Shown here in pieces: positions 1 to 11,367 of a DNA stretch of 64,000 nucleotides (its first letter is position 1; the number at the start of each line of letters is the position of its first letter). The position numbers and the translations under genes are program-made. The stretch is from Sphingomonas sp. TZW2008 (lineage in GTDB: Bacteria > Pseudomonadota > Alphaproteobacteria > Sphingomonadales > Sphingomonadaceae): assembly GCF_002117915.1 (NCBI RefSeq), contig NZ_BDJB01000003.1, forward strand, positions 186,001 to 250,000. Direction: 5' to 3'. Below the pieces are notes generated by a model. The model did no database searches and was not told where the DNA came from. It saw only the letters and a program-made list of their open reading frames with translations.

Positions 1-1034
1 TCGTCGCGACGCACACCGGCAACGGCCGCGGGCAGCGCGTGCTGATGATCGGCCACCTTGATACCGTGTTCGAGCCCGACAGCGGCTTCACCGGCTGGTC
101 GCGTGAGGGCAGCAAGGTCACCGGCCCCGGCGTGGGGGACGACAAGGGCGGGCTCGTCGTCATCGTCGCCGCGCTGCGCGCGATGCAGGCCGCCGGCACG
201 CTGAGGAATGCCGACATCAAGGTCGTCCTCACCGGCGACGAGGAAAAAACGGGCACGCCGCTCGCCGCCGCGCGCCGCGATCTCGTGGAAGCCGGCAAAT
301 GGGCCGACGTCGCGCTCGAATATGAGAATGTCGCGACCGACGCCGGCCGCGAACTCGCCACTACCGCGCGGCGCAGCTCGACCAATTGGGAGATCGTCGC
401 CACCGGCCGCACTGGCCATTCGAGCAGCATCTTCAACGATTCGCTCGGCTATGGCGCGACATACGAGATGGCGCGCATCCTCGACGAGTTCCGCCGCACG
501 CTGCCCGAGCCAAACCTCACCTTCAACGTCGGCGTGCTCGTCGGCGGCACCCCCGCTGCGCTCGACGACGCAGGAGTGAAGGGCCGTGCGGAGGGCAAGA
601 CCAACGTCATCCCCGCCAGTGCCGTCGCGCGCGGAGACCTGCGCAGCCTCACCCCCGAACAGGACGCGCGCGTCCAGGCGGCGATGACCGCGATCGTCGC
701 CAAGCACCTGCCCGGCACCGATGCGTCGATCCGCTTCTTCGAAGGCTATCCCTCGATGCCCCCCACCGCCGCCAACCGCGCGCTGATGGCCGAGCTCAAC
801 GCCGTCAACCGCGAGCTCGGCCTGCCCGAAATGGCGGAGATGGACCCGGCGAAGCGCGGCGCGGCGGATTCGAGCTTCGTCGCCGCGGACGCGGTCACGA
901 TGGGCGGGCTCGGCGCGGCGGGAGGCGGCGCGCACGCGGTCGGCGAATGGGTCGATCTCACCAGCCTGCCGCGCCAGGCACTACGCAACGCCGCGCTAGT
1001 CTCGCGCCTCACCGCCACCGCCCGCCGCAAATAA
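1..1034 (+). CDS. M20 family metallopeptidase (glutamate carboxypeptidase-like), 5' end cut off by window
   Basis: The reading frame is open back to the window edge (codons from base 3 read VATHTGNGRG before a GTG at 39), so the true start lies outside. The visible part holds the di-zinc signature of carboxypeptidase G2-type M20 enzymes: the metal-binding His/Asp in GHLDT, the bridging Asp in GDDKGG, the general-base Glu-Glu in TGDEEKTG, a dimerisation-domain GRTGHSS, and a late AHAVGEW histidine. Such enzymes cleave C-terminal residues or N-acyl groups from small peptides and amino-acid conjugates. The substrate cannot be told from sequence. Whether a signal peptide exists is unknown because the N-terminus is missing. 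Confidence 0.9.
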   Translation, partial: VATHTGNGRGQRVLMIGHLDTVFEPDSGFTGWSREGSKVTGPGVGDDKGGLVVIVAALRAMQAAGTLRNADIKVVLTGDEEKTGTPLAAARRDLVEAGKWADVALEYENVATDAGRELATTARRSSTNWEIVATGRTGHSSSIFNDSLGYGATYEMARILDEFRRTLPEPNLTFNVGVLVGGTPAALDDAGVKGRAEGKTNVIPASAVARGDLRSLTPEQDARVQAAMTAIVAKHLPGTDASIRFFEGYPSMPPTAANRALMAELNAVNRELGLPEMAEMDPAKRGAADSSFVAADAVTMGGLGAAGGGAHAVGEWVDLTSLPRQALRNAALVSRLTATARRK

Positions 1035-1103
1035 CCACTCCCGCGGCGTGCCCGCCGCAACGATGCGCCGCCAGCCTCGTTCAGCAACCCGAAAGGATTG
1101 CGG

Positions 1104-1553
1104 ATGCGGCTGCCGGTTACCGGACCTCTCCTCGTCGCGCTCGCCTGCGTGGCATCTGCGGCAGCGCAACCCAGTCCCGCCGCGCCGCGCGCGTGGTGGG
1201 GCGACTATCGCTACGTCTGGAACGGCGGGCGCACCGCCGGTGGATCGGGCGTCGTCGTCACCTATGATCTGCGTCTCGGCGCTGACGGCTGCCGCATCAC
1301 CGCGCGCGGCTATCAAACCGACGAAGTAATCCGCTGCACCGCCGTTCCCCGCGCCGGCGTGCTCGACATCGCGTTTCGCAGCTTCGGTGATGGCGCATTG
1401 CGCAACCAATATGGCGTCGCGGTCTATCGCCCCGGCGAGCGGCTGTTCTCGCTCTCCAACCGTCGCGGCACGATCTGGACTGGCTGGGGCAGCTACAGTC
1501 CGTGGGAGAATGATCGCCCGCTCGGCCGCCATTTCAGGAAGGTGACGCGGTGA
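1104..1553 (+). CDS. Small secreted protein, DUF5991-like
   Basis: 149 codons. ATG at 1104 is preceded by GAAAGGA (1091-1097) at good spacing, better than the in-frame TTG at 1098. An N-terminal signal peptide (MRLPVTGPLLVALACVASAA) is followed by a compact domain rich in aromatic residues, with WWGDYRYVW near the mature N-terminus and CRITARGYQTD...RCTA in the middle. The same pattern recurs in the protein at 23864-24316, so the two are paralogues. It resembles DUF5991 from memory; no enzymatic motif is visible. The stop overlaps the GTG of the next gene by four bases, so translation is probably coupled. Confidence 0.62.
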   Translation: MRLPVTGPLLVALACVASAAAQPSPAAPRAWWGDYRYVWNGGRTAGGSGVVVTYDLRLGADGCRITARGYQTDEVIRCTAVPRAGVLDIAFRSFGDGALRNQYGVAVYRPGERLFSLSNRRGTIWTGWGSYSPWENDRPLGRHFRKVTR

Positions 1554-2167
1554 CCGCTGCGCCGCGCGCAATCGCGCTCAACTGCACGCTCAAGCCGTCC
1601 GGCGCCTCGTCGACCGACGCAATGATCGCGGTGCTCGCCGCCGCCTTCGCCAAACAGGGCGTCACCGTCACCGAAACGATCCGCATCGCCGCGCACGACG
1701 TGAAGCCCGGCGTCACCAGCGACGAGGGCGATGGCGATGCCTGGCCCGCAATTCGTGAAAAGATCCTCGCGCACGATATCCTCATTTTCGGCGGCCCGAT
1801 CTGGATGGGTCAGATCGGCAGCGTCGCGAAACGCGTGCTCGAGCGGATGGACGCGTTCATCGGCGAGACCGACGACCAAGGCCGCATGCCGAGCTTCGGC
1901 AAGGTCGCCGTGGCCGCGATCGTCGGCAACGAGGATGGCGCGCACTGGTCCTCGGCGCAGCTCTTCCAGTCGCTCAACGACACCGGCTGGACGATCCCGC
2001 CCGTCTCCGCCTGCTACTGGGTCGGCGAAGCGATGGGGTCGGTCGATTTCAAGGATCTCGGCGAAACGCCCGAGAAGGTGACCCAGACCGCGACGACCGT
2101 CGCAACCAACGCCGCGCACCTCGCGCGGCTACTTCTCTCCAATCCGATGCCGGGAATTACCGCATGA
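1550..2167 (+). CDS. Flavodoxin-fold NAD(P)H-dependent oxidoreductase
   Basis: 205 aa. The GTG start shares GTGA with the stop of the preceding gene. The protein opens with a flavodoxin-like first strand ([18 protein letters not shown], the phosphate-binding loop), followed by a central strand and loop [21 protein letters not shown] typical of FMN reductases of the flavodoxin_2/NADPH-dependent FMN reductase group. It probably binds FMN and reduces quinones or flavins in the cytoplasm. It sits between a secreted protein and a Tat-type short-chain dehydrogenase with overlapping ends on both sides, so the three form one transcription unit. Confidence 0.8.
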   Translation: MTAAPRAIALNCTLKPSGASSTDAMIAVLAAAFAKQGVTVTETIRIAAHDVKPGVTSDEGDGDAWPAIREKILAHDILIFGGPIWMGQIGSVAKRVLERMDAFIGETDDQGRMPSFGKVAVAAIVGNEDGAHWSSAQLFQSLNDTGWTIPPVSACYWVGEAMGSVDFKDLGETPEKVTQTATTVATNAAHLARLLLSNPMPGITA

Positions 2168-3138
2168 CCGATGCCAGCCGCCGAGACGTTCTGAAGGGCA
2201 GCGCCGTTGCCGGCGCCGGCCTTGCCGCCGCCCCCGTTCTTGCGCAGCCCGCGCGGCGCCCGACGCCCGATCCAAAGACCGCCTACACCAGCCAGCCGTT
2301 CCCCGAGCAGCGCCAGAAATGGCCCGCGCTCCAGCGCGACATGCAGCCCGTCCCTGATTGCGGCGAGCGCAGCTACCGCGGGTCGGGCCGGTTGCAGGGG
2401 ATGAAGGCGCTGGTGACGGGCGGCGACAGCGGGATCGGCCGCGCCGCCGTGATCGCCTTCGCGCGCGAGGGCGCCGACGTCACGATCAACTATTTCCCGA
2501 CCGAGGAGCCCGACGCGCAGGACGTCGCCAAGCTGCTGCGCGCGGAAGGCCGCAAGATCGTCCTCATTCCCGGCGACCTCACCAACGCCAAATTCTGCGG
2601 CGATCTCGTCACGCGCGCCAATCGAGAACTTGGCGGGCTCGACATCGTCGTCAACAATGCCGCGTAACAGCAGTCGAAGGCGTCGATCGACGAGATCACC
2701 CCCGAACAGTTCGATCGCACGATGAAGACCAACGTTTACGCGATGTTCCACATCTGCAAGGCGGCGGTACCGCTGCTCAAGCCGGGCGCAACGATCATCA
2801 ACACGCTGTCGGTCAATTCGTACAATCCGGGCGAGGAACTGCTCGATTACGCGACGACGAAGGGCGCGCAGCTGATCTTTACCAAGGGGCTCGCCAAGCA
2901 GCTCGGGTCGCGCGGCATCCGCGTCAACGGCGTCGCGCCCGGCCCGGTATGGACGCCGCTGCAGGTCGCGGGCGGGCAGCTTCCCGGCAAGATGGGCGAG
3001 TTCGGGCAGGATACGCCGCTGGGTCGCGCCGGCCAGCCGGCCGAATTCGGCGCGATCTGGGTTGCACTTGCCGATCCGACGACCAGCTTCACCAGCGGCA
3101 GCGTGTTCGGCGCCAACGGCGGCACGGGCGCGGTCTGA
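2164..3138 (+). pseudogene. Tat-exported short-chain dehydrogenase (YhdG/YhxC-like SDR) interrupted by an in-frame TAA
   Basis: A single frame runs from ATG 2164 (overlapping the previous stop as ATGA) to a TGA at 3136-3138, except for TAA at 2665-2667. Before it lie a twin-arginine signal ([18 protein letters not shown]), the SDR cofactor loop TGGDSGIG and the strand-4 motif NNAA. Directly after it, in the same frame, QQSKASIDEIT continues, then the substrate-binding NTLSVNSYN region, the catalytic pair YATTK and a typical C-terminus. Related SDRs usually have Tyr or another residue at this spot, so TAC/TAT to TAA is the simplest change. About 324 residues would be expected. UAA is not a selenocysteine or pyrrolysine codon. 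It is either a recent nonsense mutation or a sequencing error. Confidence 0.85.
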
Positions 3139-3186
3139 CCGCAAAAGCCACGCCGCCCGGGCGCAACGTCGGGGCGGTGGGACGGC

Positions 3187-5874
<2,688 letters not shown>

Positions 5875-5949
5875 GACATGTCCTAGGGTCGCCCCGAACG
5901 CGGGGTCGTCATATGCACGCGCCCACGTGGCGCGCAGGGCAAGAAAGCG

Positions 5950-6999
5950 TCAGGCCGCCGCCATCGAAAACGGCTCCAGCCCCGCGAGCCGCGTGCGCAC
6001 CGGTGGCGTCGGCAGCTTGCGCGGCGCGACGTCCGCCACCGCCTGGGCGATCGCCGCGATATGCGCCGGGGTCGATCCGCAGCATCCGCCCAGCACGTTG
6101 ACCTGCCCAGCCGCGGCCCATTCGTGCACCAGCCCCGCCGTCGTCGCGGGCGCCTCGTCGTACGCGCCCAGCTCGTTGGGCAGCCCGGCGTTGGGATAGA
6201 CCATGATCAGCGCGTCGCAGATCTCGCTCAGCGTCTTGACGTGCGGCCGCAGCTGCTCCGCCCCGAACGAACAGTTCAGCCCGATCGTCAGCGGCCGGGC
6301 GTGGCGGATCGCATGCCAGAACGCCTCCACCGTATGCCCGGACAGATTGCGCCCCGACAGGTCGGTCAGCGTCATCGACAGCATGATCGGCAAGTCACGC
6401 CCCAGCGCCTCGCCCGCCTCGATCGCCGCCATCACGCCCGCCTTGGCGTTGAGCGTGTCGAACACCGTCTCGATCAGGATGAAGTCCGCGCCGCCTTCGA
6501 CCAGCGCATCGATCTGCTCGCGGTACACGTCCTTCAGCTGGTCGAAATCAATCTCGCGATAGCCCGGGTCGTTCACGTCGGGGGACAGCGACAGCGTCTT
6601 GTTGGTCGGCCCCACCGCGCCCGCGACGAAGCGCGGCCGCCCGTCCTTGGCCTGAAACTCATCCGCGATGCGCCGCGCCAGCCGTGCGCTCTCCAAATTG
6701 ATCTCGCGCACCAGATGCTCGGCGCCGTAATCCGCCTGGCTGATACGGTTCGCCGAAAAGGTATTCGTCTCCGCGATATCCGCCCCGGCTTCGAAATAGG
6801 CCCGGTGGATCGCTTCGGGCACTTCGGGCTTGGTCAGCGCGAGGATATCGTTGTTGCCCTTCGCGTCATGGGTCAGCCCCAGCGTCCCGGCGTAATCCGC
6901 CTCGGACAGCTTCCAGTTCTGGATCTCGGTGCCGAACGCGCCGTCGGTGATCAGGATACGCTTCGCCGCCTCGGCGTGGAACGTCTCGCGCACGCCCAT
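5950..6999 (-). CDS. metH: Homocysteine S-methyltransferase module of split methionine synthase
   Basis: 349 aa. ATG at 6999 overlaps the metF stop (TGATG), which fixes the start. The protein is the N-terminal TIM barrel of MetH: ITDGAFGTEIQ at the N-terminus, ETNTFSANRISQADYG, SVNPN-like GLNCSFGAEQLRPH with the first zinc-ligand cysteine, and the GGCCGSTPAHI pair of zinc-ligand cysteines near the end. It activates homocysteine as a thiolate and should work with the cobalamin-carrying subunit encoded 75 bases downstream. Split MetH of this kind is known in sphingomonads and some other bacteria. It could in principle act alone as a betaine- or S-methylmethionine-type enzyme, but the context argues against this. 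Confidence 0.93.
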   Translation of the reverse strand: MGVRETFHAEAAKRILITDGAFGTEIQNWKLSEADYAGTLGLTHDAKGNNDILALTKPEVPEAIHRAYFEAGADIAETNTFSANRISQADYGAEHLVREINLESARLARRIADEFQAKDGRPRFVAGAVGPTNKTLSLSPDVNDPGYREIDFDQLKDVYREQIDALVEGGADFILIETVFDTLNAKAGVMAAIEAGEALGRDLPIMLSMTLTDLSGRNLSGHTVEAFWHAIRHARPLTIGLNCSFGAEQLRPHVKTLSEICDALIMVYPNAGLPNELGAYDEAPATTAGLVHEWAAAGQVNVLGGCCGSTPAHIAAIAQAVADVAPRKLPTPPVRTRLAGLEPFSMAAA

Positions 7000-7940
7000 C
7001 ACGCCGCCTCCGCCCGCGCCGCGGGCCGCGCGCGCACGCCCAGCAGGTGGCAGATCGCGAAGCTCAGCTCGGCGCGGTTGAGCGTGTAGAAGTGGAACTG
7101 CTTCACGCCGCCGGCATAGAGCTTGCGGCACAGCTCGGCGGTCAGCGTCGCCGCCACCAGCTGCCGCGCGTCGGGCAGATCGTCGAGCCCCGCGAACAGC
7201 CGCTCCATCCACGCCGGCACATCGGTGCCGCACATCTTGGACATGCGCGTCACCGCCGCGAAGTTCGTCACCGGCATGATCCCCGGCACGATCTCAGCGT
7301 CGATCCCCGCCGCCGCAACGGCGTCGCGGTAGCGGAAGAAGGTGTCGGGCGAGAAGAAGAACTGGCTGATCGCGCGCGTCGCGCCAGCGTCCATCTTGCG
7401 CTTGAGATTGTCTAGGTCCGCCGCCGCGTCCCCTGAATCGGGATGGCTCTCGGGATAGCAGGCGACCGAGATCTCGAACGGGTGCAGCCGGCGCAGTCCT
7501 TCGACCAGCGCGGCGGCATTCTCATACCCGCCCGGATGCGCGGCGTAGCGCTCGCCGGCGCGCGGCGAATCGCCACGCAGCGCCACGATATGCCGCACGC
7601 CCGCCGCCCAATATTCGTTCGCGACCGCGTCGATCTCCGCCCGCGTCGCCTCTACGCAGGTGAGGTGCGCCGCCGCCGGAATGTCGGTCTCGCGGGCGAT
7701 CCGCGCCACCGTCGCGTGCGTGCGCTCGCGCGTCGATCCGCCCGCGCCATAGGTCACCGAGACGAAGCGCGGCCCGAGCGGCGCCAGCGTCGCGATCGAG
7801 TCCCAAAGCGTCGCTTCCATCTTCTCGCTCTTGGGCGGGAAGAATTCAAAACTCACCTCGATGTCGCCCGCCACGTCGGCGTAGAGCGGCGCGTCGAGCG
7901 CGCGGCGCGCCTCTTCGAGCTGGTTGATCGATAGCGTCAT
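6999..7940 (-). CDS. metF: 5,10-methylenetetrahydrofolate reductase
   Basis: 313 aa, normal for MetF. Family motifs are present: SFEFFPPKSEKME at about residues 30-42 with the catalytic Glu, FVSVTYGAGGSTRERT (FAD and folate binding), and ALRGDSP. It is an FAD enzyme making 5-methyl-THF, the methyl donor for the MetH pair encoded downstream. The ATG overlaps the stop of the upstream regulator gene (ATGA), and its own stop overlaps the next start, so the operon is translationally coupled. Expression is likely set by the ArsR-type operator in front of the operon. Confidence 0.95.
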   Translation of the reverse strand: MTLSINQLEEARRALDAPLYADVAGDIEVSFEFFPPKSEKMEATLWDSIATLAPLGPRFVSVTYGAGGSTRERTHATVARIARETDIPAAAHLTCVEATRAEIDAVANEYWAAGVRHIVALRGDSPRAGERYAAHPGGYENAAALVEGLRRLHPFEISVACYPESHPDSGDAAADLDNLKRKMDAGATRAISQFFFSPDTFFRYRDAVAAAGIDAEIVPGIMPVTNFAAVTRMSKMCGTDVPAWMERLFAGLDDLPDARQLVAATLTAELCRKLYAGGVKQFHFYTLNRAELSFAICHLLGVRARPAARAEAA

Positions 7941-8890
7941 GCCGCCTTCACCTCATGCAATGCGGCGCCAGCCTTGCGGCCGAGCCAGATCTTCACCGTC
8001 AATTCGCCGCCTTCCAGCGTCTCGACCTGCGCGACGTCGAGCCCCGCGGCCGCGAACCAGCCCGCTATCTGCGCGTCGGAGAAGCCGAGCCGGGTATGCG
8101 CATCGCGTGAGCGCAGCTCCTCGCGATCGTGCGGCGCGAAGTCCGCGATCAGCAGCCGCCCGCCCGGCGCCAGCACGCGCGCCGCCTCGACGATCGCGGC
8201 GCCTGGCTGCTGCGCATAATGCAGTACGTGATGGACGATCGCGACATCCGCCGCGCCGTCGCCCAGCGGCAGCGAGTAGAGGTCGGCCTGGCGCAGCTCG
8301 GCATTGCCCAGCCCCTGCTCGCCGATCTTGGCGCGCGCCAGCCGCAGCATTTCCGAACTGCGATCGATGCCGAGCGCGGTGCGCGCATGCGGCGCGAACA
8401 GCTCGATCATCCGCCCCGTTCCCGTGCCGATATCCACCAGCCGGCCGAGCGGCGCGTCGCCCAGCATCCGCTGCATCGCGCGCTCGACGTCGCTCTCGGC
8501 GATGTGCAGCGATCGGATCGCGTCCCACTCGCCGGCATTCGCCTCGAACCATTGCAGTGCGCTCGCCGCACGGTCCGCACGCACCGCGGCGAGCCGGGCG
8601 GCATCGGTCGCGCCCTCGCCCGCATCCTCGTCCCATGCATCGATCGCCGCGAGCACCGGTTCCACCAGCCGCGCCGCGCCCAGCGCGACGAACACCCAGC
8701 TGCCCTCCTTGCGCCGCTCGGCGAGCCCGGCATCGCACAGGATCTTGACGTGCCGGCTGACGCGCGGTTGGCTCTGCCCCAGCACCAACGCCAGCTCACC
8801 GACCGATAGCTCCATCGTCCGCAGCAGCTGCAGGATGCGCAGCCGCGACGAATCGGCGAGGGCACGGAAGGTTTCAAGGGCGTTGGTCAC
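7937..8890 (-). CDS. ArsR-family regulator fused to a SAM-dependent methyltransferase domain
   Basis: 317 aa with a GTG start. Residues about 10-80 form a winged helix with the recognition segment QSQPRVSRHVKIL, as in ArsR proteins that regulate methionine genes. Residues about 140-260 form a class I methyltransferase fold with the SAM loop VDIGTGTGRMIELF and the acidic residue in ALGIDRSSEM. No metal-binding CxC of arsenic sensors is apparent. It is the first gene of the metF-metH operon and lies next to a perfect palindrome, so autoregulation is likely. The methyltransferase fold may sense SAM or SAH, as the SahR class of ArsR proteins senses SAH; whether it also methylates something is unknown. 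Confidence 0.88.
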   Translation of the reverse strand: MTNALETFRALADSSRLRILQLLRTMELSVGELALVLGQSQPRVSRHVKILCDAGLAERRKEGSWVFVALGAARLVEPVLAAIDAWDEDAGEGATDAARLAAVRADRAASALQWFEANAGEWDAIRSLHIAESDVERAMQRMLGDAPLGRLVDIGTGTGRMIELFAPHARTALGIDRSSEMLRLARAKIGEQGLGNAELRQADLYSLPLGDGAADVAIVHHVLHYAQQPGAAIVEAARVLAPGGRLLIADFAPHDREELRSRDAHTRLGFSDAQIAGWFAAAGLDVAQVETLEGGELTVKIWLGRKAGAALHEVKAA

Positions 8891-8899
8891 GGCTAAAAG

Positions 8900-8919
8900 A
8901 TATAAAGATATCTTTATAT
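8900..8919. promoter_or_regulatory. Perfect 20-bp palindrome, probable ArsR-type operator of the methionine operon
   Basis: ATATAAAGAT followed by its exact reverse complement ATCTTTATAT, centred between 8909 and 8910, starting 10 bases upstream of the GTG of the regulator gene. It is strikingly AT-rich in a GC-rich region. Size and symmetry fit a dimeric winged-helix site, and the position would block transcription or initiation of the leftward operon. Binding by the adjacent ArsR-methyltransferase protein is inferred from proximity. Confidence 0.75.
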
Positions 8920-9055
8920 GTCGTCAAACGCGCATCGACGCGTCCTGTCTTGTCGGCCAGCAAAGTTTCGTTGCGGAGCGAAAATACCTGCGCCACGTTA
9001 GTCCCGTCGTCGTCGGCGCTGCCGGCGTTCGTCAAACGACAGGGAGTTTTTCGGT

Positions 9056-9376
9056 ATGAAGTTCTTCGCCACCGCCGCCACGCTCGTTGCCGCCGCCGCG
9101 CTCGCCGCGTGCAGCCAAAATGCCCAGAACGAGACGGCAGACGCCGCCAATGCCGTCGGCGCGGATGTCAGCGCGACCACCTCGAACGCAGTCAACGACG
9201 TTGAGGCTGCGACCGACCGCGCACTCGGCTCAGCCGAGGCGACGCTCGACAATGCCGGTGCCCGGATCGAAGGCGGCGCGGATCGCGCCGGCGCGGCGAT
9301 CGACAATTCGGCCGATCGCGCGGCGCAGGAAACGGGCGAGGCGCTGACCGACGCCGGCAACGCGCTGAAGAACTGA
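9056..9376 (+). CDS. Small lipoprotein with amphipathic Ala/Asp-rich repeats
   Basis: 106 aa; ATG 9056 with AGGGAG upstream. The signal peptide ends in a lipobox LAAC (Cys at about residue 19). The mature part is a low-complexity helix-former rich in Ala, Asp, Asn and Thr with a loose 11-residue periodicity (for example RAGAAIDNSADRAAQE), reminiscent of apolipoprotein or YtxH-like stress proteins. Probably anchored in the outer or inner membrane facing the periplasm. Function unknown. Its stop overlaps the next start as TGATG. Confidence 0.7.
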   Translation: MKFFATAATLVAAAALAACSQNAQNETADAANAVGADVSATTSNAVNDVEAATDRALGSAEATLDNAGARIEGGADRAGAAIDNSADRAAQETGEALTDAGNALKN

Positions 9377-9558
9377 TGCGTCACGTGACGGGAGGGGCGC
9401 TCGCCGCGCTCCTTCTGCTCGCCGCCTGTTCGTCGGAGCCCGACGCGCCCGGCGCGATCAGCGCCGACGAGGAACAGCAGCTCAACGACGCCGCCGCGAT
9501 GCTCGACGCGAACAGCATCGCGCTCGACAATGCGATCGAGGATACCCCCGCCCGATGA
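9376..9558 (+). CDS. Very small lipoprotein (60 aa)
   Basis: The ATG overlaps the previous TGA and its own TGA overlaps the ATG of the aldo/keto reductase gene (ATGA). MRHVTGGALAALLLLAAC is a complete lipoprotein signal with the Cys at about residue 18. The mature peptide of about 42 residues is acidic (ADEEQQLNDAAAML) and probably helical. Overlaps on both sides and the clean lipobox support a real gene. Function unknown. Confidence 0.62.
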   Translation: MRHVTGGALAALLLLAACSSEPDAPGAISADEEQQLNDAAAMLDANSIALDNAIEDTPAR

Positions 9559-10502
9559 ACAAGCGCCGCCTCGGCTCATCCGATCTTCAGATCGCCCCGC
9601 TCGTGCTGGGCGGCAACGTCTTCGGCTGGACCGCCGATCGCGACGCGAGCTTCGCGGTGCTCGACGCGTTCGTCGCCGGCGGCGGCACCATGATCGATAC
9701 GGCGGACGTCTATTCGGCATGGGTGCCCGGCCACAAGGGCGGCGAATCGGAGACGATGATCGGCGAGTGGCTGCGTGCCTCGGGCAAGCGCGACGACGTG
9801 CTGATCGCGACCAAGGTCGGCATGCTGCCCGGTGAGGGTGGCGAGAAGCTCGCCCCCGCCCGGATCGCCGCCGCATGCGACGCATCGTTGCAGCGCCTCG
9901 GCACCGATCGCATCGATCTCTATTTCGCGCACCAGGATGATGAGGCGACGCCGCAGGAGGCGGTGCTCGAGGCGTTCGCCGCGCTGGTGAAGGCGGGCAA
10001 GGTCCGCGTCCTCGGCGCGTCCAATTTCCACGCCGCGCGGCTGAAGTCTGCGAACGAGGCGGCGCGCGCCGCCGGCCTGCCACGCTACGATGCGCTCCAG
10101 CCCGAATACAATCTCGTCAGCCGCACCAAGTTCGAGGGCGAGCTACAGGATTATTGCGTCGAACAGAATGTCGGCGTCGTGCCCTATTACGGGCTCGCCT
10201 CGGGCTTCCTCACCGGCAAGTATCGCAGCGAGGGCGATCTGTCGAAGAGCGTGCGCGGCGGGCGCATGGGCGATCTTCTTCAGGGTCGCGGCAAGGCGGT
10301 GCTCGATGCGATGGACGCCGTCGCCGCGGAAACCGGTGCCAGCCTCGCGCAGATCGCACTCGCCTGGCTCATCGCGCAGGACGGCGTCACCGCCCCGATC
10401 GCCAGCGCCACCAGCGCCGCGCAGGTCGAGGAACTGATGCCCGCGATGACGCTGGACCTGACACCCGATCAGCTCGATCGCCTCACCGCCGCCGGCGCCT
10501 GA
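9555..10502 (+). CDS. Aldo/keto reductase
   Basis: 315 aa, full length. The AKR tetrad is visible: Asp in MIDTADVYS with the Tyr that follows, Lys in IATKVGM, and His in YFAHQDD. The N-terminus RRLGSSDLQIAPLVLGGNVFGW and LAWLIAQDGVTAPIASAT near the C-terminus are typical of the YajO/Tas-like branch. An NADPH-dependent carbonyl reductase in the cytoplasm; the substrate is not predictable. It is coupled by a four-base overlap to a tiny lipoprotein gene, an unexpected partner for a cytosolic enzyme. Confidence 0.9.
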   Translation: MNKRRLGSSDLQIAPLVLGGNVFGWTADRDASFAVLDAFVAGGGTMIDTADVYSAWVPGHKGGESETMIGEWLRASGKRDDVLIATKVGMLPGEGGEKLAPARIAAACDASLQRLGTDRIDLYFAHQDDEATPQEAVLEAFAALVKAGKVRVLGASNFHAARLKSANEAARAAGLPRYDALQPEYNLVSRTKFEGELQDYCVEQNVGVVPYYGLASGFLTGKYRSEGDLSKSVRGGRMGDLLQGRGKAVLDAMDAVAAETGASLAQIALAWLIAQDGVTAPIASATSAAQVEELMPAMTLDLTPDQLDRLTAAGA

Positions 10503-10640
10503 AGCGATCCGAGCCGATCGTCGGCACGATTGCGCTCAGCCACCTGTCCTGGCGCGACAGGCCAGCTCATGGTGGTCTCACCGCGGCGTTAACCCTATCG
10601 CGTCAGGTGCCGGCAATCCGTTAGCGGCTATTGCATCGCC

Positions 10641-11282
10641 ATGCTGTCGCCGACCCGCCTCGTGCTTCTGTCGTTCGCGGTCGCCGCGGGGTCGGTCGCC
10701 TTCGCCACCACCCGCCCCCCGCCCGGCCCCCGCGTCCTCGCGAGCCAGGACGTGCCTACGACCGTCGCACCGCCTGCCCAGGTTGCGCCAACGCCCCAGC
10801 CCCAATCCCAACCTGCTTCGTACACGATCAAGTCGGTCCTCCCGATCGAAGGGCCGATGAAGATGGGCGACCATCACTGGGACGAAAGCGCCGCCCCCGT
10901 GAAGGGTACGATCGTCGTCACCGTCGATCTCGCGGCGCAGGTACTCAGCGTCTTCCGCGACGGCCATGAAATCGGCGCCGCCGCCGTCCTGTTCGGTGCT
11001 GACGCCAAGCCAACGCCGCTCGGTGTCTATCCGATCACGCAGAAAGACGCGGATCACGTATCGAACATCTATCACGCGCCGATGCCGTACATGCTGCGGC
11101 TCACCAACGACGGCATCTCGATCCACGCCAGCGAGGTCGCCGACGGCTATATGACCCACGGCTGCATCGGCGTGCCGCTGGCCTTTGCCAAAAAGCTGTT
11201 TGCCGCCGTGAAGCTCGGCGACAAGGTGATCGTCACGCGCGGTGAAGCGCTCGAGGTCGGTCAGCCCGTCAAGGCCATCTGA
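10641..11282 (+). CDS. L,D-transpeptidase (YkuD domain)
   Basis: 213 aa. An N-terminal hydrophobic segment (residues about 5-22) acts as signal or anchor, followed by a Pro-rich linker and a YkuD domain from about residue 90. The active-site motif is complete: ISIHAS with the first His, then THGCIGVP with the catalytic His and Cys. It forms 3-3 peptidoglycan cross-links or attaches proteins to peptidoglycan in the periplasm. It stands alone, with a short intergenic gap on each side. Confidence 0.9.
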   Translation: MLSPTRLVLLSFAVAAGSVAFATTRPPPGPRVLASQDVPTTVAPPAQVAPTPQPQSQPASYTIKSVLPIEGPMKMGDHHWDESAAPVKGTIVVTVDLAAQVLSVFRDGHEIGAAAVLFGADAKPTPLGVYPITQKDADHVSNIYHAPMPYMLRLTNDGISIHASEVADGYMTHGCIGVPLAFAKKLFAAVKLGDKVIVTRGEALEVGQPVKAI

Positions 11283-11367
11283 TCCTCACCGCAAACCCGT
11301 CACCAACTACACCCAAACCCCTCCTCAACCCCACACTTTCGGGCAGTTCTTCCCGCCTCGGGAGAGC

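Noticed and set aside
2665..2667. Recoding of the stop in the SDR gene as selenocysteine or pyrrolysine
   Set aside because: The codon is UAA, which neither system uses, and no SECIS-like hairpin follows.
7937..8890. Arsenic-resistance regulator
   Set aside because: No thiol metal site, no ars genes nearby, and the operon is methionine metabolism; the methyltransferase fusion fits a SAM/SAH sensor.
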